This document shows, one piece after another, positions 36,706 through 44,770 of a stretch of 64,000 nt of DNA (positions within the stretch are counted from its first letter, which is position 1; every line of letters starts with the position of its first letter). Source of the stretch: Pseudoalteromonas sp. EB27 (GTDB lineage: Bacteria; Pseudomonadota; Gammaproteobacteria; Enterobacterales; Alteromonadaceae). The position numbers and the translations under genes are program-made. Where the stretch lies: positions 62,001 through 126,000 of the forward strand of contig NZ_MTQD01000010.1 of NCBI RefSeq assembly GCF_001974875.1, written 5' to 3'. A model generated the notes under the pieces. That model did not search any database. It was not told the DNA's origin and saw only the letters and a program-made list of their open reading frames with translations.

Positions 36706-37872
36706 ATGGCTTACCTATTTATCTCTCGCAAAAATGTACACGCAAAATACTATAGAAAAATAATCAAAAAATTGTCGATGGATTGCCAATTACATATCAT
36801 GGGAGCCCCTAAGCTTTCTGCTGTTAAGTATTTAAAAGATGCGTTTCAAGTTAATTTTACTGATGTAGTTAACTCTCAGCTAAAACGCAAAAGAGCACGT
36901 AATGCTATCTGGAATAGTCCTATTATTACTGCTGTTTACAGTGCTGGGTTAGTTTTATTTGAACGGTTACGATACGCTAAGTATTTAGCCTTATTAACCG
37001 AGACTAATCCTGACTGTATTGTTATTTGGAACGGCAATAAACTTCCAAATACAACCGTTGCTATGGCTGCAAAAGCATTAGGTGTTAAGCAGTTTTATTA
37101 TGAAAATGGTTTACTACCCGGTACAAGTAGCTTGGACCCTAGCGGTATTAACTATAATGCGTCGTTAAGCCGTGACCCTTCTTTTTACCTAAATTTTGAC
37201 CCACAAAATAAGCTAAACTTTTGTGCGCCGGATTTAATCCCAAGAGCTGATCATAAAAAACGCTGTGAATTTGAGTGCGCCGATGTGCCAGAACGCTATA
37301 TATTTGCGCCTTTTCAAGTACCTCACGATACTCAATTAGCTAGCTTTTCTCCGTGGATAAACTCTATGGACATGTTTTACGACGAGGTGATTAAAGCGGT
37401 CAAAAGCTTAAACGATCCAAGTTTAAAAGTGGTTTTTAAAGAGCATCCGTCGTGGCATAAACATTACGCTCATCTTTATGAAAAAGATCCGATTGCAATT
37501 TTTGCTAATGGAAATCAAACAAGTGATTTGATTAAGTGCGCTGAAGCCGTATTAACGATTAATTCAACGGTCGGCTTAGAAGCATTGCTGCTAAATAAAC
37601 GAGTTTTAACTCTTGGACAAGCCTGTTACAACATTGAGGGTTTGGTAAAGCATGCAAGCACTGCAGAGCAGCTAGCAGAGAATATGAACGAAGTAGTGCA
37701 GGGCTGGCAACCAAATACATTATTAAAGGATAAGTTTTTTAGCTTTATTGAACATGTATATTGTATTCCTGGCGTTTGGAAACACACTGAAGATAAACAC
37801 ATTAAAGCGATTGAAGCGCGTTTTACGGGTAATGACGAGTTTGCTAAGTATCATGGTGATAAGGAATCGTAG
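36706..37872 (+). CDS. Capsule-synthesis-type (KpsC/KpsS-like) transferase
   Basis: The 388-residue product has the Capsule_synth pattern: YYENGLLPGTSSLDPSGINY, FKEHPSWHKHY and INSTVGLEALLLNKRVLTLGQACYN. Relatives KpsC and KpsS add Kdo linkers to capsule lipid acceptors. No capsule cluster surrounds it. No signal peptide is seen. No ribosome site is clear: ATG 36706 is chosen over TTG 36688 with low certainty. It overlaps the sulfurtransferase start by one base. Confidence 0.8.
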   Translation: MAYLFISRKNVHAKYYRKIIKKLSMDCQLHIMGAPKLSAVKYLKDAFQVNFTDVVNSQLKRKRARNAIWNSPIITAVYSAGLVLFERLRYAKYLALLTETNPDCIVIWNGNKLPNTTVAMAAKALGVKQFYYENGLLPGTSSLDPSGINYNASLSRDPSFYLNFDPQNKLNFCAPDLIPRADHKKRCEFECADVPERYIFAPFQVPHDTQLASFSPWINSMDMFYDEVIKAVKSLNDPSLKVVFKEHPSWHKHYAHLYEKDPIAIFANGNQTSDLIKCAEAVLTINSTVGLEALLLNKRVLTLGQACYNIEGLVKHASTAEQLAENMNEVVQGWQPNTLLKDKFFSFIEHVYCIPGVWKHTEDKHIKAIEARFTGNDEFAKYHGDKES

Positions 37873-38705
37873 TGAAAAACCTAATCAGTTGTCAGCAATT
37901 ACACGATCAACTTAATAATCCTGCATTAGTGATATTTGATGCAGGTATGCTGCGCCCAGGTGTTTTGGGTACTTATTCGCCGCAAGCAATGCTGCCTAAC
38001 GCTAAACGTTTTGACATAAAAAACGAATTGGCCGATAGATCAAATCCCTTACCAAGTACGGTATGCAGTGAGCAGCAGTTTGCCCACATGATGCAAAATG
38101 CAGGTGTAAATAACGACTCGTTTATAGTTGTATACGAAGATGGCGGTTTATTTAGCGCAGCAAGAGCGTGGTGGATGTTTAAAGCTATGGGACATCACAA
38201 TGTTAAAGTACTCAGCGGTGGTCTTAAAAAGTGGTTAGAGAGTGGTTACGCCACACAACAAGGTTATAGTGAAGCATTAGGTAAAGGTGATTTTACAGCA
38301 AACTATAATTCTGAGTATTTTATTAATAGCCAACAAGTGGTTGACGTAATCGATGAGCCTAACACTGTATTGCTAGATGCACGTGCTTATAAACGTTTTA
38401 CAGGCGAAGAAAGTGAACCCCGAAAAGGTATGCGTAGCGGGCATATCCCAAATAGTCGCTCGTTGCCTTTTATGAATTTACTTAATAAAGGTGAAGCAAA
38501 GGCACTTACTGAAATTAAAGCGATATTTAGTGATGTAATCGGTGATGCGCAGCAGTTACAATTTAGCTGTGGCTCAGGTATCACAGCCTGTGTTTTAGCG
38601 TTATTTGCTACTGAATGTGGTTACAGTAATTTAAGCGTTTATGATGGCTCCTGGAGTGAGTGGGGCGCGAGTGATTCATTGCCCATCGCCACGGGAGAAA
38701 AGTAG
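37872..38705 (+). CDS. sseA: 3-mercaptopyruvate sulfurtransferase-like protein
   Basis: The 277-residue protein has two rhodanese domains (about 1-130 and 150-270). The active-site Cys near residue 233 is in CGSGITAC, matching the CGSG(V/T)TA loop of mercaptopyruvate sulfurtransferases rather than thiosulfate rhodaneses. It moves sulfur from 3-mercaptopyruvate to thiol acceptors or cyanide, in the cytoplasm. It starts with GTG at 37872, overlapping the preceding stop by one base. Length matches E. coli SseA (281). Confidence 0.9.
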   Translation: MKNLISCQQLHDQLNNPALVIFDAGMLRPGVLGTYSPQAMLPNAKRFDIKNELADRSNPLPSTVCSEQQFAHMMQNAGVNNDSFIVVYEDGGLFSAARAWWMFKAMGHHNVKVLSGGLKKWLESGYATQQGYSEALGKGDFTANYNSEYFINSQQVVDVIDEPNTVLLDARAYKRFTGEESEPRKGMRSGHIPNSRSLPFMNLLNKGEAKALTEIKAIFSDVIGDAQQLQFSCGSGITACVLALFATECGYSNLSVYDGSWSEWGASDSLPIATGEK

Positions 38706-38736
38706 ACGTGTTGGATATGTAAAGCTTGCTCACGTT

Positions 38737-38852
38737 AAAAGCACAGCGCCTCTAAACCTCTTTGTGAATAACAGTACTTAAAAATATTATTCACAAGGAG
38801 AAGTGAAAGAGAAGAAAATGAGAAGGTAAAAACCAGTGCTTACTCGTATTTG
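38737..38852 (+). repeat. 116-bp direct repeat, copy 1 (contains hairpin)
   Basis: This block and 38882-38997 differ at about five positions, with an identical core of more than 80 bp, at 145-bp spacing. The core holds an inverted repeat, TTGTGAATAA and TTATTCACAA, around a 15-nt loop and then a purine-rich strand AAGGAGAAGTGAAAGAGAAG. A GTG start there would encode an eight-residue basic peptide. It may be a duplicated small RNA gene, a leader or a mobile palindrome; I cannot decide. Confidence 0.8.
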
Positions 38853-38881
38853 AATAGTATTTTTATACAATCACTTACTCT

Positions 38882-38997
38882 AAAAGCGCAGCGTCTCTAA
38901 ACCTCTTTGTGAATAACAGTACTTAAAAATATTATTCACAAGGAGAAGTGAAAGAGAAGAAAATGAGAAGGTAAAAACCAATGTTTGCTCGTATTTG
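38882..38997 (+). repeat. 116-bp direct repeat, copy 2 (contains hairpin)
   Basis: This is the second copy of the element at 38737-38852. The differences are confined to its two ends, so the hairpin and the purine-rich core are perfectly kept. It ends 12 bp before the stop of the convergent Cys-rich gene. No target-site duplication is seen around either copy. Confidence 0.8.
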
Positions 38998-39009
38998 TAT
39001 TAAATAGTT

Positions 39010-39369
39010 TTACTTTCTAAAACCATAAGGGCAGTTTTTACAGCCATTTTTACAACAGGTTCCTCGCTTTAAAAAAAACCACTTACTAAATACCATGTAA
39101 TCATTTTGCATGGTGTAGTCGAGCCCTTCGATTAAATTGTCGTTACCTCTAAATTGTTTTGCAAAGTCTATTTGGGTTTTAATAGGTTGTGTATAAACAC
39201 CCTCTAAAAAAGTATTTATTTTATTCAGCGTGCACTTGCTGCATAAACAACTTGTTGCTGTGGTATCTAGCGGTAAAATAGCAGGCAGCTCGTTGCACCA
39301 ACACGCTGATATATCGTCTACATTACACGTTAGAGTGTTGTCGCATTGAGTGCAGTTAAGTTGAGTCAT
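39010..39369 (-). CDS. Cysteine-rich CWC/DUF5522 two-domain small protein
   Basis: The 119-residue protein has 12 cysteines. The N-terminal half has C-x2-C (NCTQC), CWC (ACWCNEL) and CLCSKC, matching the Cys_rich_CWC pattern. The C-terminal half, DYMVFSKWFFLKRGTCCKNGCKNCPYG, matches DUF5522. The two families are often separate adjacent genes; here they are one chain. Metal (Zn or Fe-S) binding is likely from the Cys spacing; function is unknown. It is divergent from the 39413 gene. Confidence 0.82.
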   Translation of the reverse strand: MTQLNCTQCDNTLTCNVDDISACWCNELPAILPLDTTATSCLCSKCTLNKINTFLEGVYTQPIKTQIDFAKQFRGNDNLIEGLDYTMQNDYMVFSKWFFLKRGTCCKNGCKNCPYGFRK

Positions 39370-39412
39370 TATAATTCTTTTTAGTAACAGTGAGCCAAGA
39401 ATAACAAATATT

Positions 39413-39739
39413 ATGAATACACAAAAAGCATTAGCTGAATTTATTACGTTTGGTGAACAAAGAGATGAGGCTATATCGGTTATTGTTTCAAGCCCTGCTG
39501 ATAGTAATAAAATTCATTATACTCTCTCAGCTGAGGTTTTAATTGATGTACTTAAGCGCTGTTTAAGTAACGAAATAGACTTGGATGATTTAGAGCTTTG
39601 GGCAAACGTAATTGAATCGCGAGATGATATTGATTGTACTGAGCTCGAAGGTTTTATCTATGCTCTAAGTAATAGTGAGCAAATGGGAGAGCTTAATCAT
39701 CAAAAGCTTGAGCAAATAGTTGCGTTAGTAAAAGTTTAA
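39413..39739 (+). CDS. Small acidic protein of unknown function
   Basis: The 108-residue product is acidic and probably mainly helical, with no signal peptide, membrane helix, cysteine cluster or catalytic motif that I recognise (one Cys in KRCLSN, one in DIDCTE). Its stop codon lies at the very edge of the 90-bp tandem repeat array. Codon use resembles the neighbours. I have no functional suggestion. Confidence 0.65.
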   Translation: MNTQKALAEFITFGEQRDEAISVIVSSPADSNKIHYTLSAEVLIDVLKRCLSNEIDLDDLELWANVIESRDDIDCTELEGFIYALSNSEQMGELNHQKLEQIVALVKV

Positions 39740-39947
39740 AAAGCGAGGTGTAAAACCTCACCTACAATATGTGCAACCTTGTAGGTGCGAATTTACTTCG
39801 CGCTCATGTAACGTGGCTTTGGTGTTTAAAAAGTGAGGTGTAAAACCTCACCTACAATATATGTAACCCTGTAGGTGAGAATTTACTTCGCGCTCATGTA
39901 ACGTGGCTTTGGTGTTTAAAAAGCGAGATGTAAAACCTCACCTACAA
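39738..39947. repeat. 90-bp tandem repeat, 2.3 copies
   Basis: Units at 39738-39827 and 39828-39917 are nearly identical, and 39918-39947 is a partial third. Each holds a small hairpin GAGGT/ACCTC and a larger one, CACCTACAA with TTGTAGGTG, followed by an invariant segment ending GTAACGTGGCTTTGGTGTTT. The array fills the gap between the small acidic gene and fbp. The palindromic build suggests a REP-like dispersed element; no copy elsewhere in this window. Confidence 0.9.
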
Positions 39948-39979
39948 AAAAACCGCACTTCAATTGAATGCGGTTTTTT
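39946..39979. terminator. Terminator downstream of fbp
   Basis: AAACCGCA and TGCGGTTT form a stem that continues into the palindrome TTCAATTGAA, flanked by A and T runs. It can end fbp transcription (minus) or the repeat side (plus). Confidence 0.85.
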
Positions 39980-40005
39980 AAATTGAAGACAATCGTTTTA
40001 AGCGA

Positions 40006-40974
40006 TTATTTATGATATCCCAAGCACGTTTCTACTTCGTTTTTAGAACCTAAAATAACGGCTACTCGCTGGTGGATTGCATCAGGCTGAATATCCATAA
40101 TGCGCTCGGTACCGGTTGAAGCGATACCGCCAGCTTGTTCTACTAGCATGGCCATTGGGTTTGCTTCGTAAAGTAGGCGTAATTTATTTGGCTTTTTAGG
40201 ATCTTTAGTATCGGTAGGATAAGTAAATAAACCACCACGGCTAAGTACGCGATGCACATCGCCAACCATTGCTGCAATCCAGCGCATATTAAAGTTTTTA
40301 GCGCGCGGGCCCATATCGCCAGCTAGCAAATCATTGATGTAGTCTTGCATAGCTGGTTGCCAATGACGTTGGTTAGACGTATTAATTGCAAATTCGTTTG
40401 TGTCAGTAGGGATTTCGGCAAAGTCTTGTGTAAGTAAAAAGCTGCCTTGTGTTTTATCAAGGGTAAACATACGGGTGCCTTTACCTGTAGTCAGCGCAAG
40501 CATTGTTGACGGGCCGTAAAGTACGTAACCTGCTGCAACTTGCTTGTGGCCTGGCTGCATAAAAATGCTTTCATCAGCAGCGTCAGAGCCTTCAGGTGCT
40601 TCCATAATCGAGAATATAGTACCCACAAGTGAGTTTATGTCGGTGTTTGATGAGCCATCAAGTGGGTCAAATGCCACTATAAATTTAGCGTCTGGGTTAC
40701 CGGCTACTGTGTAGTCTTCTTCTTCAGAGGCGATTGCTTTAACCGTTCCAGATTCCAGTAAAATATCTTTTAACAGCTGATTAGATAATACATCGAGCTT
40801 TTTTTGAGTTTCACCTTGAATGTTTTCATCAAGGGTTGAGCCTAATACGCCAGAAAGCGCGCCTTGGCCAACGCGAAACGAAATTTCTTTACATGCCGCT
40901 AAAATTGTTCGAATTAATGATAAAAGTTCTCTTGGGCAACCGTCTTCTAGTAATACTGGAGGGAGTCTACGCAT
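40006..40974 (-). CDS. fbp: Fructose-1,6-bisphosphatase class 1
   Basis: Fbp dephosphorylates fructose-1,6-bisphosphate in gluconeogenesis. The 322-residue product (332 in E. coli) has the metal and substrate motifs [22 protein letters not shown] and [23 protein letters not shown] 40974 is chosen because AGGA lies upstream and [12 protein letters not shown] matches the family start; the extension to 41004 has no support. It is monocistronic, divergent from the metalloprotease gene. Confidence 0.95.
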   Translation of the reverse strand: MRRLPPVLLEDGCPRELLSLIRTILAACKEISFRVGQGALSGVLGSTLDENIQGETQKKLDVLSNQLLKDILLESGTVKAIASEEEDYTVAGNPDAKFIVAFDPLDGSSNTDINSLVGTIFSIMEAPEGSDAADESIFMQPGHKQVAAGYVLYGPSTMLALTTGKGTRMFTLDKTQGSFLLTQDFAEIPTDTNEFAINTSNQRHWQPAMQDYINDLLAGDMGPRAKNFNMRWIAAMVGDVHRVLSRGGLFTYPTDTKDPKKPNKLRLLYEANPMAMLVEQAGGIASTGTERIMDIQPDAIHQRVAVILGSKNEVETCLGYHK

Positions 40975-41128
40975 TTTATTTTCCTGGTAACGTGTTAAAA
41001 CCAATCATAATGTGAGAGAGATTAGCTTAGTGCGCTGAAATTCGTCTTAAATAACTGTATTGTTTAAATAGCACCCTATAATGGTGTCACCTAATCGTAC
41101 TTAAAACACAAACAACAAAGATAAGATT

Positions 41129-43558
41129 ATGAAAAAAATACCACTACTAAGTTACATATTCTTTACTGTGCTGTGCACTATCATAACTCAAGCGCACGCA
41201 GCAATTAAGTCAATTGATGAATTTACTACGCAAATGAATCATTTTCCGGGCTACTATTCGTTTTTTTACGATACCCAAAACGGCAAAGTTTATTTAAAAG
41301 TAGATAAGTTTGAACAGCAATTTTTACTGCAACAAAGTTTACCTTACGGTATTGGCTCTAACGACATAGGCCTTGATAGAGGTCAGCTGGGTAATACTCA
41401 CCTTGTGCAGTTTGAGCGTTTTGGTGAAAAAGTAATGCTACGTGCTGTAAATACTTACTATCGTGCTAATACAAGTAATAAGGCTGAGCAGCAAAGCATT
41501 AAAGAAGCGTTTGCATCAAGTATACTTGCAGGTTTTAAAGTGGTCGCAGAAGATAAAACCACAGCACTTATTGATTACACTCCTTATTTATTAAGTGATG
41601 TACATGGCGTAAGCCGGACGCTTGCTGCACGTAAGCAAGGTAGCTTTAGCCTTGATGAGTCACGTAGCGCCGTTTATATGAATCGCTCAAAAGCATTTGT
41701 AAAAAACACCGAGCTTGAAGCCGTACTTACTTTTAAAGGCACAAAACCAGGTGAGTTTGTTCGCCAAGTAAGTGCCGACCCATACGCACTTACTGTGCAT
41801 ATGCATCATTCGCTTATTCAGTTACCAGATGATAACTACACGCCGCGCAAGTTTAACCCGCAATCTGGCTTTTGGAGTATTGAGCATAAAGACTACGCAG
41901 CCCCGCTTGGCGAGTCTATGTTTGTGCGCTATATACCGCGCCATCGTTTAGTGAAAAAGGACTCAAGCTTACCAATTAGTGAGCCAGTTGAACCTATTGT
42001 TTATTATTTAGATCCCGGCGTGCCGGAGCCAGTTAAAAGCGCTTTACTTGAAGGTGGGAAGTGGTGGAACGACGCATTTACTGCTGCAGGGTACAAAAAC
42101 GCATTTGTAGTAAAAGTGCTGCCAAGTAGTGCCGATCCTATGGATATTCGTTACAACGTAATTCAATGGGTACACCGTGCAACGCGTGGTTGGTCATACG
42201 GAAGCTCTGTAATTGACCCTCGCACAGGTGAAATACTTAAAGGGCATGTAACACTCGGCTCATTGCGTGTTCGCCAAGATATTTTAATAGCTGAAGCACT
42301 CGCTGCACCTTATTTAAAAGGTAATGAAGTTGCTAAAAACTTACAAGCTATGGCGCTTGATCGTATTCGCCAATTAAGCGCGCATGAAATTGGCCACACG
42401 TTAGGTATTTCTCATAACTTTGCTGCATCGGTAGGGGATAGAGCCTCTGTAATGGATTACCCACATCCGCTACTTAGTTTTAATGAACAAGGTAAGCTTG
42501 ATGTAACGCGCGGCTATGCAACAGGCATGGGCGTGTGGGATACCCAAGTAATTAAATATGGCTATAGCGATTTTACTAACCAAGATGAAAGCGCAGAACT
42601 CGCCGCTATTTTAAAGGAGAACAAAGCCAAAGGCCTTGAGTTTATATCAGATAGTGATGCTCGTGCTAAAGGTGGCGCGCACCCAACTGCTCATTTATGG
42701 GATAACGGCACTAATCCCTCTCAGGAGCTTTTACGCGTACTCGACGTACGTAAAAAAGCGCTTTCGCAGTTTGGTATTAATAATATTAAAACGGGCGATT
42801 CACTATCGCAATTAGAGGAAAAACTAGTTCCACTTTATCTGTTCCACCGTTTTCAGGTTGAGGCGGCAGTTAAGCTTATAGCCGGTGTTGATTACGAATA
42901 CGAAACACGTGGTGACTCACCCGTAAAAGGCGCACAAGTCGTTAATAAAAAAATGCAGCAAGAAGCGGTAAGTGCTATTTTTGCAACGCTTAAGCCAAAT
43001 AACTTATTACTTCCTGAATCTGTATTATCGCTAATTCCGCCAAAAGCCTATGGCGAGTCTAAATCGCGCGAGAGCATAGTTGGGCGCACAGGGTTAACGC
43101 TCGATGCAATGGCATTACCCGAAGTTGCAGTGCAGCATAGTTTATCGCTTTTATTAAATGCACAGCGTTTAAATCGCCTAGCGCAGCAGCAAGCACGCAG
43201 TAATGACTTTTATAGTCTAGATGAACTACTTGAGGCGCTATATAACCAAGTGTTTAACGTGTCGTCGCCTAATACAATGACAGGTAAAATTACTCAGCGC
43301 GTGCAATTTTTAGCAGCAAAAACTATGGCTGATTTAGTAGCAAGCGATAGTGTAAGCCCTGAAGTGCAGGCGCAGTTGCGTTACTACTTAGTTAAGTTGA
43401 GTGAAGACTTTAACCAAAACTCAATGTTGAGCCATACAAGTATTGGCGAGAGTGCATTTAAGCAATATTTAGCAGAGCAAGTAAATCAGTTTTTAATTAA
43501 AGGGCAATGGCCAAATAACTTTAAAGTACTTCCAATCCCTCCGGGCTCACCAATTTAG
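41129..43558 (+). CDS. Exported zinc-dependent metalloprotease (DUF5117/DUF4953)
   Basis: The 809-residue protein has a signal peptide (MKKIPLLSYIFFTVLCTII, cleavage near AHAAIK), an N-terminal DUF5117-like region (about 80-290) and a catalytic region with the extended zinc motif HEIGHTLGISH near residues 419-429, followed by the met-turn-like SVMDYPHP. This is the metzincin-type HExxHxxGxxH. The C-terminal part matches DUF4953. It is probably periplasmic or extracellular; the substrate is unknown. With the S8 and S9 enzymes it makes three exported peptidases in the window. Confidence 0.9.
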   Translation: MKKIPLLSYIFFTVLCTIITQAHAAIKSIDEFTTQMNHFPGYYSFFYDTQNGKVYLKVDKFEQQFLLQQSLPYGIGSNDIGLDRGQLGNTHLVQFERFGEKVMLRAVNTYYRANTSNKAEQQSIKEAFASSILAGFKVVAEDKTTALIDYTPYLLSDVHGVSRTLAARKQGSFSLDESRSAVYMNRSKAFVKNTELEAVLTFKGTKPGEFVRQVSADPYALTVHMHHSLIQLPDDNYTPRKFNPQSGFWSIEHKDYAAPLGESMFVRYIPRHRLVKKDSSLPISEPVEPIVYYLDPGVPEPVKSALLEGGKWWNDAFTAAGYKNAFVVKVLPSSADPMDIRYNVIQWVHRATRGWSYGSSVIDPRTGEILKGHVTLGSLRVRQDILIAEALAAPYLKGNEVAKNLQAMALDRIRQLSAHEIGHTLGISHNFAASVGDRASVMDYPHPLLSFNEQGKLDVTRGYATGMGVWDTQVIKYGYSDFTNQDESAELAAILKENKAKGLEFISDSDARAKGGAHPTAHLWDNGTNPSQELLRVLDVRKKALSQFGINNIKTGDSLSQLEEKLVPLYLFHRFQVEAAVKLIAGVDYEYETRGDSPVKGAQVVNKKMQQEAVSAIFATLKPNNLLLPESVLSLIPPKAYGESKSRESIVGRTGLTLDAMALPEVAVQHSLSLLLNAQRLNRLAQQQARSNDFYSLDELLEALYNQVFNVSSPNTMTGKITQRVQFLAAKTMADLVASDSVSPEVQAQLRYYLVKLSEDFNQNSMLSHTSIGESAFKQYLAEQVNQFLIKGQWPNNFKVLPIPPGSPI

Positions 43559-43614
43559 AATAAAAATTGAAGCGCTTAGTTTTAGCACTCAATATTAGTA
43601 AGTTAAAAAGCAAA

Positions 43615-43642
43615 ACCCCGAGTATATTTATACTCGGGGTTA
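43615..43642. terminator. Terminator between metalloprotease and yggN genes
   Basis: AACCCCGAGTATA and TATACTCGGGGTT form a 13-bp perfect stem with a two-base loop, placed between convergent genes. T-tracts are short on both sides. Confidence 0.75.
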
Positions 43643-43668
43643 TTTGATTCTAAAAGTGGATGAGTACT

Positions 43669-44442
43669 TTAAGACTTTATTTGCACTAAATCATAATCGG
43701 CCATACCAGGTACTATTGCTTGTAAGCGAGATTCGGTTACATCGAGTGCATTTAAACATTCGCAATATTCAGAAGCTTTAAGCTCTAATTGATGCGCCTT
43801 TTTTTGTAGCGACTTATCAATTTCTCTTGAGATAATATCCATACGTTGTCCCATGTCGTTAATACGATCTTCTATATTCCCTTCACGCGATTTAAACGCA
43901 TCTCCGAGTGATACCAAAATAGCACCTAACGATCCATGCACTGCAGAGTGAATTTGCTGGCTGATCTCTTTAGTAAAAAAATCATCTATTTGCGAAAGTG
44001 ATTGAGGGGCTATAAAAAAGAAGTCATCGCCGCGCTTAAACTTATCCATTAGCGCACGCTCTACATACTGCAGTTGTGTTTTAAGTACTTCAGGTTCTTT
44101 GTCAGACATACCTTCAACTACGTGTTCAATAGCGCTTAAACCTAAGTTAACACCATCTGTAGCAAGATTTACTAATTCGGGGACTGTGTGGCGAATACCA
44201 TTACTAAACTGTTCGAGTACTTTGCTTTCGTCATCGCTTAAATCAACCCAATAACCGCGAATAAACAGTTGGTTATTGTTATTAATTTGTACACGAGTCT
44301 GGCCTTTATCTAATATGCGAATCGCATCGTCAGTAATAATTAAACCATGACGTAATTCAACATCGCACTGGGCTTGTGCAAAGACATTACTGCTTGAGAG
44401 CGCTATGGACAACGCCAATATCGAACGAGATAGAAACGCCAT
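43669..44442 (-). CDS. yggN: YggN/DUF2884 family periplasmic protein
   Basis: The 257-residue protein has a signal peptide (MAFLSRSILALSIALSSSNV, cleavage near FAQAQC) and the DUF2884 pattern, including CDVELRHGLIIT near the mature N-terminus and a C-terminal helical part with paired cysteines (YCECLNAL). The E. coli homologue YggN has no assigned function. ATG 44442 is used because GAGGTG lies directly upstream; a GTG two codons earlier is itself part of that ribosome site. It is monocistronic. Confidence 0.85.
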   Translation of the reverse strand: MAFLSRSILALSIALSSSNVFAQAQCDVELRHGLIITDDAIRILDKGQTRVQINNNNQLFIRGYWVDLSDDESKVLEQFSNGIRHTVPELVNLATDGVNLGLSAIEHVVEGMSDKEPEVLKTQLQYVERALMDKFKRGDDFFFIAPQSLSQIDDFFTKEISQQIHSAVHGSLGAILVSLGDAFKSREGNIEDRINDMGQRMDIISREIDKSLQKKAHQLELKASEYCECLNALDVTESRLQAIVPGMADYDLVQIKS

Positions 44443-44770
44443 AAACACCTCAAAAAGACTAAAATGGAAGGCGAGTAGGTTAACAAAAAAACAACTTTAT
44501 GCAAGGGAAAATAAACCTATCAGCTCTCTCTCACAATAGCTGTATAGAGCGAAGCTTAAGTTTTTGGATACGGTTATGCTTAGCAAAATCGACAGTCCAA
44601 CAAAGGACTTAGTATGAGGCTAAAGAGGTGGAATTAGCTAACATGTAAATAAGAACACGTGGTTTTTAAAATGAAGTTTAAAAAAGATACAGCTATTTAG
44701 TTAATTAAGCTTTTAATAGCCAACTCCACATTTACTTTGGAGTTGGCTTAAAAGGCTAAAAACTAAATAT
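44443..44770. other. yggN-rapA intergenic region
   Basis: This 328-bp gap holds a 10-bp perfect hairpin, GCCAACTCCA (44719-44728) and TGGAGTTGGC (44738-44747). On the minus strand it lies just past rapA and is probably its terminator, although the T-tract is weak. The rest shows no ORF, repeat or recognisable site. Confidence 0.55.

Noticed and set aside
39738..39947. Possible CRISPR array
   Set aside because: The units are contiguous 90-bp tandem copies without variable spacers, and no cas genes are present.
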